Shown here one piece after another: positions 1-6,612 of a DNA stretch of 9,872 bases. Each line of letters begins with the position of its first letter. Within the stretch, counting starts at the first letter, position 1. The stretch is from assembly GCA_013298485.1 (NCBI GenBank), contig JAAFHS010000051.1, positions 1 to 9,872 of the forward strand, in the 5' to 3' direction. A model generated the notes under the pieces. That model was not told the DNA's origin. It saw only the letters and a list, made by a program, of their open reading frames with translations, and searched no databases. The translations under genes were made by a program, and so were the position numbers. This DNA is from Rhodobacterales bacterium (GTDB lineage Bacteria > Pseudomonadota > Alphaproteobacteria > Rhodobacterales > Rhodobacteraceae).

Positions 1-56
1 GGGGATGGTGAAAGACGGCTGCGCGGGACGGGGCGGTCTTTCGCTCTGCCCTTCTT

Positions 57-261
57 GGCCCGGAATCAAGCGCGCAGCGCGCCGGGCCGCGCCCTCCCTC
101 CCGCACGGGAGGGCGCACTCCACCGCCACACACCCGAACAGGCGTCAGGAGAACGGCACCATAAAGCGCTTCCATCAACCGTTGGTGCGCCCACCCGAGG
201 GAGGGCGCGGCCCTCCGTCAGGACAAGGGAAGGTCTGTAACGGACTCAGATCAACCTTCCC
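57..261. repeat. Cluster of GC-rich inverted repeats in a gene-free region
   Basis: Bases 1-382 contain no convincing gene. The left part is packed with palindromes. GGCCCGG at 57-63 pairs with CCGGGCC at 82-88. GCGCCCTCCC at 89-98 pairs with GGGAGGGCGC at 107-116. A 17-nt segment at 84-100 has a perfect inverted copy at 197-213, and GGGCGCAC at 111-118 is inverted at 184-191, so the blocks 84-118 and 184-213 are inverted versions of one unit differing mainly by a 6-nt indel. A further hairpin joins GGGAAGGT (227-234) with ACCTTCCC (254-261). This looks like a REP-like dispersed intergenic repeat or a strongly folded transcript. Which of the two cannot be decided from one window. Open frames crossing it have no plausible ribosome site and read through the repeats. 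Confidence 0.6.
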
Positions 262-337
262 AAACACCATCCCCACCCGCAACCTCAAATCCTTTCAAAA
301 GTCTTAAAATGACCCGATTCTAAAAACCTATCCATCT

Positions 338-380
338 GTTATAAATCACTAATCCTAGAAATTGACAGCCGTCAATTTTC
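338..380 (-). promoter_or_regulatory. Palindrome plus -10-like box (copy A), reading leftward
   Basis: The arms AAATTGAC (359-366) and GTCAATTT (371-378) flank the 4-nt spacer AGCC. Read on the minus strand, the 21 nt at 359-379 are identical to 9531-9551. Beyond the GTCAAT half, after exactly 17 nt, comes TATAAC (343-338, minus strand), which matches the sigma70 -10 box at five of six positions. The same 17-nt spacing occurs in copy B. The TTGAC-N4-GTCAA layout resembles operators of CRP/FNR-family regulators, though the regulator is unknown. It begins 3 nt after the rsgA stop codon, so a terminator-like role for the hairpin is an alternative. The predicted transcript would start near 331 and run into the repeat-rich region. 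Confidence 0.5.
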
Positions 381-382
381 CC

Positions 383-1402
383 CTATCGCCGCTTCTTTTT
401 CCCCGTCCCGCCACCCCCGAACCGCCGTTGATGCGCCTGCGCGCGGGCCGCCGATGATGCCCGGTCCTCGCGTTTCAGCTTGCGCCAGCGCGTCAGGCGA
501 TCTGCATCCAGCTGCCCCGCCGCAATCGCCGCCTGTACCGCACAGCCCGGTTCACTCAGATGTTCGCAGTCGCGGAATTTGCACTGGCTGACCAGTTCCG
601 TGATCTCGTCAAAGACGATATCGATCCCTTCCGGCGCGCTTGGCTGCAAGGCCCGCATCCCCGGCGTGTCGATGATCCATCCGCCCGACAGCAGCGGCCG
701 CAGTGCCCGGAACCGCGTCGTGTGCCGCCCGCGCCCGTCCGCCTCGCGGATCTCGCCCGTCTCGGCCACCTCACCCGTCAGGGTCTGCGTCAGCGTCGAT
801 TTGCCCACCCCCGATGATCCCACCAGCGCCACCGTCTGCCCCGGCCTGCACCAGGGGGCGAGATCCACCGCCACATCCGGGCTGCGCGCATCCAGCGTCA
901 CCACCGCAAGCCCGCGCTGCAGGGCCAGCGCCTGCTGGCGGTAATCCTCCGGATCGTCCGTCCCGTCAGCCTTGGTCAGGATCACCACCGGCACACAGCC
1001 CGCCCCCGCCGCCAGCGCCAGATACCGCTCCAGCCGCGCCACATTGAAATCGGCATTGCAGGATGTGGTGATGAACAGCGTATCGACATTCGCCGCAATC
1101 AGCTGCGTGGCGGCCCCCGTCCCATCGCGCGCCGCCGTCAGCCGGTCCAGCACCGATGTGCGGTCCAGCAGCCGCTGCACCGTCATCGCGGCATTCACCA
1201 GCACCCAGTCGCCCACGGCGAAATCAGCGGCATTCTGATGCGGCGCCACGATATCGACCGGGCCCTCCGCCCCCAGGGCCGCCATCCGCGTGCGGTGGAC
1301 TTCCGTGACGCGCAGCGGGATCAGGTCGCCCTCATCATCGCCGATCTGGCTGGCAAACCAGCTGGACCATCCCAGTTCTGCGAGGGGGGGCATCATCGCC
1401 AT
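383..1402 (-). CDS. rsgA: Ribosome small-subunit-dependent GTPase A (RsgA)
   Basis: RsgA is a circularly permuted GTPase that acts in late maturation of the 30S subunit in the cytoplasm. With the ATG at 1402 the protein has 339 residues, normal for the family. An OB-fold-like N-terminal part (about 30-80) comes first. The GTPase motifs then appear in permuted order: TKAD (G4, 143-146), GSSGVGKST (P-loop, 195-203), GRGRHTT (switch I, 223-229) and DTPG (G3, 245-248). A C-terminal zinc site follows with Cys274, Cys279, His281 and Cys287, and the tail is lysine/arginine-rich. The frame extends upstream to a GTG at 1426, but that start lies inside the SRP RNA. ATGs at 1402, 1396 and 1393 are all possible, and none has a clear Shine-Dalgarno sequence. 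It lies directly behind the SRP RNA gene on the same strand and may rely on read-through from it. Confidence 0.95.
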   Translation of the reverse strand: MAMMPPLAELGWSSWFASQIGDDEGDLIPLRVTEVHRTRMAALGAEGPVDIVAPHQNAADFAVGDWVLVNAAMTVQRLLDRTSVLDRLTAARDGTGAATQLIAANVDTLFITTSCNADFNVARLERYLALAAGAGCVPVVILTKADGTDDPEDYRQQALALQRGLAVVTLDARSPDVAVDLAPWCRPGQTVALVGSSGVGKSTLTQTLTGEVAETGEIREADGRGRHTTRFRALRPLLSGGWIIDTPGMRALQPSAPEGIDIVFDEITELVSQCKFRDCEHLSEPGCAVQAAIAAGQLDADRLTRWRKLKREDRASSAARAQAHQRRFGGGGTGKKKRR

Positions 1403-1410
1403 GCGATGCG

Positions 1411-1507
1411 GTGAGAGGCTGAACACGACCCAAGCGGGTCTCGTTGCGGCTGCTTCCTTCCGGACCTGACCGGGTTGGCGAGGCGCCTGCCCGCGCCAAC
1501 CTCTCGA
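1411..1507 (-). ncRNA. ffs: Small signal recognition particle RNA (4.5S type)
   Basis: The minus strand carries the invariant SRP RNA core around 1448-1475: GGTCAGGTCC, the GGAA tetraloop, then GGAAGCAGCC. This is the domain IV hairpin that binds Ffh (SRP54). The RNA targets nascent membrane and secreted proteins to SecYEG. The ends are set by the terminal helix GAGAGG (1505-1500) with CCTCTC (1418-1413), giving about 97 nt, as in the compact bacterial small SRP RNA. An additional 8-bp pairing, GGTTGGCG with CGCCAACC, is possible in the 5' part. No uridine tract follows the 3' end, and the rsgA start codon lies only about 9 nt downstream. Exact ends are estimates. Confidence 0.93.
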
Positions 1508-1512
1508 CGTTG

Positions 1513-1541
1513 CATATAAGTCAGCCGCATTTGATTGGCAA
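1513..1541 (-). promoter_or_regulatory. Sigma70-type promoter of the SRP RNA gene
   Basis: On the minus strand TTGCCA (1541-1536) and TATATG (1518-1513) are separated by exactly 17 nt. This places the transcription start at about 1506-1508, which coincides with the 5' end of the SRP RNA terminal helix. The -35 box begins 3 nt after the hemC stop codon, so the promoter fills the entire gap between hemC and ffs. Confidence 0.8.
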
Positions 1542-1543
1542 GT

Positions 1544-2488
1544 TCAGTGCCACGCGAAAAATCCCTTCGGTGCCTGCCCCAGCAACCGTCGCGCCAGATC
1601 ATCGCCCAAGGCGGCCGCATCGCCCACGGACCCCCGCGCCTCACCCTCAATCGCCTCTGACCCGTCGGGGCGCAGAATCTCGCCCCGCAGCCAGATCCGT
1701 TCACCTTCGATCACGGCGAGGCCCGCAATCGGCGTCTCGCATGATCCGTCCAGCGTGGCCAGGAAACTGCGCTCCGCCGCCAGCCGCACCCCCGTCGGCC
1801 CATCGTGGACGGCGTCCAGCAATGCAGCCACGCGGGCGTCATCCAGCCGCCGCTCCACCCCGATGGCCCCCTGCGCCACGGCGGGCAGCATCTCTGTCAC
1901 CGCCACCGGGCCGCGCGCCATATGCGTCAGGCCCAGCCGGTTCAGCCCCGCCATCGCAAGGAACGTCGCCACCGCCACGCCATCCTGCAGCTTTTTCATC
2001 CGGGTCTGGACGTTGCCGCGAAATTCCACCAGCTGCAGATCGGGCCTGCGTAAGCTGAGTTGCGCCCGTCTGCGCAACGACGAGGACCCCACCACAGCCC
2101 CCTGCGGCAGATCGGCCAGCGACGCCACGCCGGGCGAGACAAAGGCATCCCGCACATCCTCACGCGGCAGATAGCAGTCAAGGATCAGACCTGCGGGTTG
2201 CACCGTCGGCATGTCCTTCATCGAATGAACGGCGATGTCGATCTCATCCGCCAGCAGCGCCTCTTCGATCTCGCGCGTGAACAACCCCTTGCCGCCGATA
2301 TCCTTCAGCGCGCGGTCCTGAATCTGGTCCCCCATCACCTTGATGACGCAGATCGCAAAGGCGTCTTCGGGCAGGGCAAACGCTGCCATCAGGCAGCGCC
2401 GCACCTCATGCGCCTGCCACAGGGCAAGGGGCGATCCACGGGTGCCGATACGCAAGGGTTGGGCGGGGCTGGGAAGCATCACGGTCAT
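1544..2488 (-). CDS. hemC: Hydroxymethylbilane synthase (porphobilinogen deaminase)
   Basis: HemC joins four porphobilinogen molecules into the linear tetrapyrrole hydroxymethylbilane, in the cytosolic heme, siroheme, bacteriochlorophyll and cobalamin pathway. The 314-residue product has the standard length. The N-terminal signature IGTRGSPLALWQA lies at 14-26, GGKGLFTREIE at 65-75, and HSMKDMP with the catalytic aspartate (Asp92) at 88-94. SSSLRRRAQL (135-144) and FRGNVQTR (156-163) follow. Cys250 in LDGSCETPIAG is the expected attachment residue for the dipyrromethane cofactor. Nothing needed for activity appears missing. The ATG at 2488 has only a weak ribosome site, and an in-frame ATG lies three codons later. 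It is divergent from hemE. Confidence 0.97.
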   Translation of the reverse strand: MTVMLPSPAQPLRIGTRGSPLALWQAHEVRRCLMAAFALPEDAFAICVIKVMGDQIQDRALKDIGGKGLFTREIEEALLADEIDIAVHSMKDMPTVQPAGLILDCYLPREDVRDAFVSPGVASLADLPQGAVVGSSSLRRRAQLSLRRPDLQLVEFRGNVQTRMKKLQDGVAVATFLAMAGLNRLGLTHMARGPVAVTEMLPAVAQGAIGVERRLDDARVAALLDAVHDGPTGVRLAAERSFLATLDGSCETPIAGLAVIEGERIWLRGEILRPDGSEAIEGEARGSVGDAAALGDDLARRLLGQAPKGFFAWH

Positions 2489-2581
2489 GGCTCACAGGCA
2501 TAGCCATGTCAGGCAAAGCTGACAACGTCTATTGACAAGCCCCCCTGCGCCAAGGGACGAAACGGGCGACGGGAGAAACCG
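2489..2581. promoter_or_regulatory. Divergent hemC/hemE promoter region
   Basis: This 93-bp gap must carry both promoters. For hemC, the minus strand offers TTGTCA (2525-2520), a 17-nt spacer and TATGCC (2502-2497). That would start RNA near 2490, leaving almost no leader. A second TTGTCA lies at 2538-2533, giving two direct copies 13 nt apart. For hemE, TTGACA at 2532-2537 is a perfect -35 hexamer on the plus strand, but no good -10 box follows at 16-18 nt. The exact promoters are therefore uncertain. A hemE ribosome site, GGGAGAA, lies just before its start codon. Confidence 0.4.
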
Positions 2582-3610
2582 ATGACCAAAACCATATTGC
2601 GCGCACTGGCCGGGGAAACCCTGCCCACACCCCCCATCTGGATGATGCGGCAGGCGGGGCGCTATCTGCCGGAATACCGCGCGACACGGGCCGAGGCGGG
2701 GGATTTCCTGAAGCTGTGCTACAACCCTGATCTTGCGGCGGAAGTGACGCTGCAGCCGATCCGCCGCTACGGCTTTGATGCGGCGATCCTGTTTGCCGAT
2801 ATCCTGCTGCTGCCGCAGGCCTTAGGGGCGGACCTGTGGTTCGAAACCGGTGAAGGCCCGCGCCTGTCGAGGATCACCGACATGGCGGGGGTGGCGGCAT
2901 TGCGGCCCGTGGATGCGATCCACGACACACTTGCGCCGATCTATGAAACCGTGCGCATCCTGTCACGCGCGCTGCCAGGCGACACCACGCTGATCGGGTT
3001 TGCGGGCGCACCCTGGACGGTCGCCACCTATATGATCGCGGGACGCGGCACGCCGGATCAGGCCCCGGCGCATGCGATGAAAGCCACGGATCGCGCGGCG
3101 TTTTCCGCACTGATCGCCCGGATCACAGAGGCCACGGTGGAATACCTGTCGATGCAGGTGCAGGCCGGGGCCGAGGTGGTAAAGCTGTTCGATAGCTGGG
3201 CCGGATCCCTGAAAGGCCAGGATTTCACTGATTTCGCGATAAAGCCCGCCGCCACGATCATCGCGGCCCTCAAGGCCCGCCATCCGGGCCTGCCGATCAT
3301 CGCCTTCCCGCGCGAGGCCGGGGATGGCTATGTCGGCTTTGCTAAGGCCACTGGGGCCGATTGCGTGGCCATCGACAATTCCGTCAGCCCGGAATGGGCG
3401 GCGGCACATGTGCAGAAGGATGGCTGCGTTCAGGGCAATCTGGCGCCCGAACACATGGTCACGGGCGGGGCCGCGCTGATTGCAGCCACCCGCCATGTGG
3501 TGCAGGCGTTCCGGGGCGGCCCGCATATCTTCAACCTTGGCCACGGCATCACACCGGATGCGAACCCGGATCATGTGCAACTGATGATCGATACGGTGCG
3601 GGGCGGTTAG
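2582..3610 (+). CDS. hemE: Uroporphyrinogen decarboxylase
   Basis: HemE removes four carboxyl groups from uroporphyrinogen III to give coproporphyrinogen III, the committed step to heme and bacteriochlorophyll, and needs no cofactor. The protein has 342 residues, typical for the family. The signature PPIWMMRQAGRYLPEYR spans 17-33. Asp73 in FADILLLPQALG is the conserved catalytic aspartate region. GFAGAPWTVATYM (139-151) contains the conserved tyrosine. DSWAG is at 204-208 and FNLGHGI with its conserved histidine at 317-323. The ATG is preceded by GGGAGAA at good spacing. The gene is divergent from hemC, consistent with a heme gene pair. Its stop codon is separated by a single base from the stop codon of the convergent barrel-protein gene. 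Confidence 0.97.
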   Translation: MTKTILRALAGETLPTPPIWMMRQAGRYLPEYRATRAEAGDFLKLCYNPDLAAEVTLQPIRRYGFDAAILFADILLLPQALGADLWFETGEGPRLSRITDMAGVAALRPVDAIHDTLAPIYETVRILSRALPGDTTLIGFAGAPWTVATYMIAGRGTPDQAPAHAMKATDRAAFSALIARITEATVEYLSMQVQAGAEVVKLFDSWAGSLKGQDFTDFAIKPAATIIAALKARHPGLPIIAFPREAGDGYVGFAKATGADCVAIDNSVSPEWAAAHVQKDGCVQGNLAPEHMVTGGAALIAATRHVVQAFRGGPHIFNLGHGITPDANPDHVQLMIDTVRGG

Positions 3611-3611
3611 T

Positions 3612-4322
3612 TTACAGTCCCGGCAAAAGCCGCGACAATCCGCGCCGGTCGAACGTCGCCCCCTGATTTGCGCCGAACGAGAATGTGGCCCCCACGCCGA
3701 CAAAGGCCTCGCTGTCCGAGGCGCCGCCGGAATCGAGGTTGAGCGAGCCCACCTCGGCAAAAAGCCCGGTCTGTTCGCCCACGGCCAGATCACCGCGCAG
3801 GCCAAAGCGCGTCAGGTCATCGCCACCACCCAGATCCAGCCGGTCCAGTGACGCGCCGACCTCAATGGTGTCGGTCGCCTGAAACTTGCCGCTCACGCCG
3901 ATGGCGTCCCCCAAAGAGTCCGCCTCATCGCTGACGGCAAAATACCCCTCGATGCCGGCCCGCCCGAATTCATGCCCGACCTCGGCACCGATGAAAGAAA
4001 GACTTTCGTTTTCAACTTCGTCCGCGCCAATGAACAGGCCCGCAGAGGTGGAATCCCCCAGACGGTAAATCCCGTGCACCGTCACCGTCGTGGTGTTTTC
4101 ACCCACGAAATTGAAGTGATTTATCCCTGCGTCGACCTGCAGCCCGAAGCTGCGGCCAAAGCCCAGCTCGACCGACCCTTCGAGACTGCTGCGCGCGACA
4201 TCTGTGTCATCGACAAAGACCGAATGCCCGATGCTGACATCGCCCCCCGTGACATCGAATGCGGCGGCAAGGGTCGGCAAGCAAAAAGCGCATGCGACGA
4301 CCGTGATCGTTCTGATGGACAT
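3612..4322 (-). CDS. Putative outer-membrane beta-barrel (porin-like) protein
   Basis: The ATG at 4322 gives 236 residues and is preferred over the upstream ATG at 4340 because AGGAG lies 7 nt before it. It also begins a classic signal peptide: MSIRT, a hydrophobic stretch, and LAAA, with cleavage expected near residue 21. The mature protein is a run of alternating polar and hydrophobic short strands separated by acidic glycine-rich turns (for example FGLQVDAGINHFNF, AGLFIGADEV, VGASLDRLDLGGGDD, VGVGATFSFG). This pattern is typical of a small outer-membrane barrel. The last strand-like segment is followed by a non-barrel tail ending in RLLPGL. No specific substrate can be assigned, and a porin or adhesin-like role is only an inference. 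The gene converges on hemE. Confidence 0.75.
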   Translation of the reverse strand: MSIRTITVVACAFCLPTLAAAFDVTGGDVSIGHSVFVDDTDVARSSLEGSVELGFGRSFGLQVDAGINHFNFVGENTTTVTVHGIYRLGDSTSAGLFIGADEVENESLSFIGAEVGHEFGRAGIEGYFAVSDEADSLGDAIGVSGKFQATDTIEVGASLDRLDLGGGDDLTRFGLRGDLAVGEQTGLFAEVGSLNLDSGGASDSEAFVGVGATFSFGANQGATFDRRGLSRLLPGL

Positions 4323-4360
4323 AGGGCTGCTCCTCGGCATTTTTTTATTGTCTTTGGCTG

Positions 4361-4389
4361 TCTATAGCATGATGCAAAAGGTTAGTTAA
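4361..4389 (-). promoter_or_regulatory. Candidate promoter of the barrel-protein gene
   Basis: On the minus strand TTAACT (4389-4384), 17 nt and TATAGA (4366-4361) each match four of six consensus positions. They would start RNA near 4354, about 30 nt before the ATG. The -35 box lies inside the palindrome GGTTA-GT-TAACC (4380-4391), which could be an operator. The leader contains an A-rich tract (complement of 4340-4347) just before AGGAG. Confidence 0.45.
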
Positions 4390-4436
4390 CCCTCTGTTTC
4401 TACCATATCATGTATTTCTGCGGACCTGGCCGCCGA

Positions 4437-5069
4437 TCAGAACGCAGGCTTCTTTTCACTGAACTCAGCCTCGATGATGATCGTCACGGCATCGCCCACG
4501 CCGAAATCAGTGCCCGGTGCCGGGACACCGTAACCCATGCCGAAGTCCGACCGCAAAATCTGCCCCGTGGCCGAAAATCCGATGCGCGCACCGCCCGGAT
4601 CGAATTCATTCGCGCCATAGCCGCCATTATACGTGACCTGCAGCGTCACGGGTTTCGTCACCCCGTGCAGCGTCAGATCGCCCGTCACATCCGCCGTCTC
4701 GCCATCCGTGACGGCGACCTTGGTGCTGGTGAACGTGATCTGCGGAAACTGCGCCGCATCCAGAAACTCCGGTCCCGCAACGGTTGCGTTGAAATCAAGG
4801 CCCGGGTCCGGATAGTGCGTCTCGACCGACGCGGCCTCGATCACCACCATCAGCGTCATTGCGGCGGGATCATCGGGATTGAAGGTCAGCGTCGCCTCGT
4901 AATCCGTGAAAAGGGCGGTGTAATCCGACAGCCCCAGATGGCTGACCGAAAACAGCAGCCGCGCATGGCCCCGGTCGATGTGATAGGTGCCGGGCGGCGG
5001 GGCGGGCAGATCCTGGCCCAGCGCAAGGCTGGGGATCAGGGCGGCAGCAAGGATCATTCTGCGGAACAT
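4437..5069 (-). CDS. YceI-family periplasmic protein
   Basis: This is a small secreted lipocalin-like beta-barrel of the YceI family, whose members bind polyisoprenoid or other amphiphilic lipids in the periplasm. The physiological role here is unknown. The ATG at 5069 gives 210 residues and is chosen because GGGGAGAA lies at proper spacing and a signal peptide (MFRRMILAAALIPSLALG, then Gln) starts there. The open frame itself extends further up to 5138. Family landmarks are YHIDRGHARLLFSVSHLG (29-46), VEAASVET-like IEAASVET (77-84), EFLDAAQFPQITFTS (101-115), GDLTLHGVTKPV (130-141) and IGFSATGQILRSDFGMGY (163-180). A perfect TTGACA lies at 5122-5117 on the minus strand but has only a weak -10 partner. 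It is divergent from the FAD dehydrogenase gene. Confidence 0.92.
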   Translation of the reverse strand: MFRRMILAAALIPSLALGQDLPAPPPGTYHIDRGHARLLFSVSHLGLSDYTALFTDYEATLTFNPDDPAAMTLMVVIEAASVETHYPDPGLDFNATVAGPEFLDAAQFPQITFTSTKVAVTDGETADVTGDLTLHGVTKPVTLQVTYNGGYGANEFDPGGARIGFSATGQILRSDFGMGYGVPAPGTDFGVGDAVTIIIEAEFSEKKPAF

Positions 5070-5183
5070 GGCGGTTCTCCCCTGCGACGCACCAAGTGTC
5101 GGCGAACGGCAGGCGATGTCAATTCTTCCCTCTGGCATCCGGCGGCAAAACGCATGATCCTGCAGCGGCAGAGGGAGGATACC

Positions 5184-6590
5184 ATGTCACTGATCGCCGA
5201 TCTGACCGCCTTGCTGGGCGCGGCCCATGTGCTGACGGGTGACGAGACGGCGCGCCACAGCCATGACTGGACAGGCAAGTTCACCGCCCGCCCCCTGGCG
5301 GTCGCCCGCCCCGGCACCACGGATGAGGTTGCGGCCTGCCTGCGCGCGGCTGCCGCACATGGCGTGGCAGTCGTGCCCGTCGCAGGCCTGACAGGCATCG
5401 TGGGCGGGGCCATGACGGACGGCGGCCTGATGATCAGCGTCGAACGCCTGAACCGCATCCGCGAGATCAGGGCGGATGCCCGCGTGGCGGTGGTCGAGGC
5501 GGGGGTGGTGCTGTCGCGGCTGCATGATGCAGCGGAGGAACAGGGCCTGTACTTTCCGCTGTGGTTCGGCGCGCGCGGATCGGCGATGATCGGTGGCGTG
5601 CTGTCCACCAATGCGGGCGGATCGAACGTGCTGCGCTATGGATCGACCCGTGCCTTGTGCCTGGGGCTGGAGGTCGTACTGGCCGATGGGCGCATCCTCA
5701 GCCTGATGACGCAGCTGCACAAAGACAATTCCGGCTACGATCTGCGCGATCTCTTCATCGGTGCCGAAGGCACGCTGGGCATTATCACGGCGGCGGTGAT
5801 GAAACTGGTGCCCGCCCCCCGCGCCCATGCCACGGCAACCCTTGCCATGCCATCGGTCGAGGCCGCGCTTGCCCTGCTCAACACCCTGCGCGATGCCAGC
5901 GGCGGGCTGGTGGAGGCGTTCGAATACATGCCCGACACCTATATGCGCCGTCTGGCCGAGGCGCGCCCGGATGTGCGGCAGGCCTTTGATCCGGCCCCGC
6001 CTGTGACCATCCTTGTCGAACTGGGGGCCACCGCCCCCCGCGATGTGACCCCCGGCCCCGATGGCCGTAACGCGCTGACCGCCCTGCTGGAAGATACGCT
6101 GGCCCCGCTCCTTGCCGATGGCACGCTGCTGGATGCCGAGATTGCCCAGACCGAAGGCCAGCGCCGCGCGATGTGGGAAAGGCGGGAACTGGCGGCGGAA
6201 ATCACCTATGCCCGCAAGCCTGCGATCGACACCGATATCGCGCTGCCGCTGGACGGTATCGCCACGTTCCTCGCCCGCATCCACGCGGCCCTGCCCGCCC
6301 TGAATGCGGGTGCAGAAACGTTTGCCGTGGCGCATCTGGGCGATGGCAATATCCATTTCACGGTCTTTCCAACGCAGGACGATGCCGCACTGGCCGACCG
6401 GGTGACAAACAAGATCGAAGATATCGTGCGCGATCTGGGCGGCAGCTTTTCAGCCGAACACGGCGTGGGCCTGTCCAAGAAGGCGTCGATGGCACGGCAG
6501 AAAGACCCCGTGGCACTGGCCGTCATGCGCCAGATCAAGGTGGCACTCGACCCCGATAACCGCATGAATCCGGGGAAGATTCTGCCGTAA
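5184..6590 (+). CDS. FAD-linked 2-hydroxyacid dehydrogenase (GlcD / D-2-hydroxyglutarate dehydrogenase type)
   Basis: This is a 468-residue flavoprotein of the vanillyl-alcohol-oxidase/PCMH superfamily, predicted to oxidise a D-2-hydroxyacid and pass electrons to an acceptor. The N-terminal FAD domain shows PVAGLTGIVGG (65-75), GGVLSTNAGGSNVLRYGSTR (137-156) and LFIGAEGTLGIITAAVMKL (190-208). The FAD-oxidase C-terminal domain has HLGDGNIHF (384-392) and AEHGVGLSKK (424-433), which supply the His/His/Glu metal-binding set of this family. It ends with the usual DPDNRMNPGKILP. The start is fixed by GGGAGG 6 nt before the ATG. The frame stays open upstream to 4410, but that part is antisense to yceI and not coding. 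Substrate is unresolved between D-lactate, glycolate and D-2-hydroxyglutarate. No GlcE/GlcF partner is adjacent, which favours a single-subunit enzyme. Confidence 0.9.
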   Translation: MSLIADLTALLGAAHVLTGDETARHSHDWTGKFTARPLAVARPGTTDEVAACLRAAAAHGVAVVPVAGLTGIVGGAMTDGGLMISVERLNRIREIRADARVAVVEAGVVLSRLHDAAEEQGLYFPLWFGARGSAMIGGVLSTNAGGSNVLRYGSTRALCLGLEVVLADGRILSLMTQLHKDNSGYDLRDLFIGAEGTLGIITAAVMKLVPAPRAHATATLAMPSVEAALALLNTLRDASGGLVEAFEYMPDTYMRRLAEARPDVRQAFDPAPPVTILVELGATAPRDVTPGPDGRNALTALLEDTLAPLLADGTLLDAEIAQTEGQRRAMWERRELAAEITYARKPAIDTDIALPLDGIATFLARIHAALPALNAGAETFAVAHLGDGNIHFTVFPTQDDAALADRVTNKIEDIVRDLGGSFSAEHGVGLSKKASMARQKDPVALAVMRQIKVALDPDNRMNPGKILP

Positions 6591-6612
6591 TGGCGCGTGC
6601 TGGCACGGCGAT

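Noticed and set aside
11..41. AAAGAC...GTCTTT inverted repeat as a terminator for a gene left of the window
   Set aside because: It is only a 6-bp, AT-containing stem with a 19-nt loop and no T-tract, too weak to call.
175..270. 31-codon minus-strand ORF downstream of promoter-like copy A
   Set aside because: It lacks a well-placed ribosome site and its second half is translated from the inverted-repeat unit, so it is likely fortuitous. It is kept only as a note for the copy A finding.
5..307. Plus-strand ORF at the left edge
   Set aside because: It reads through palindromic repeats, is proline/arginine-rich, and has no ribosome site or recognisable domain.
4410..5183. Long plus-strand N-terminal extension of the FAD dehydrogenase frame
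   Set aside because: It is antisense to a well-supported yceI gene with signal peptide and ribosome site. Family homology and GGGAGG point to the ATG at 5184. Open antisense frames are common at this GC content.
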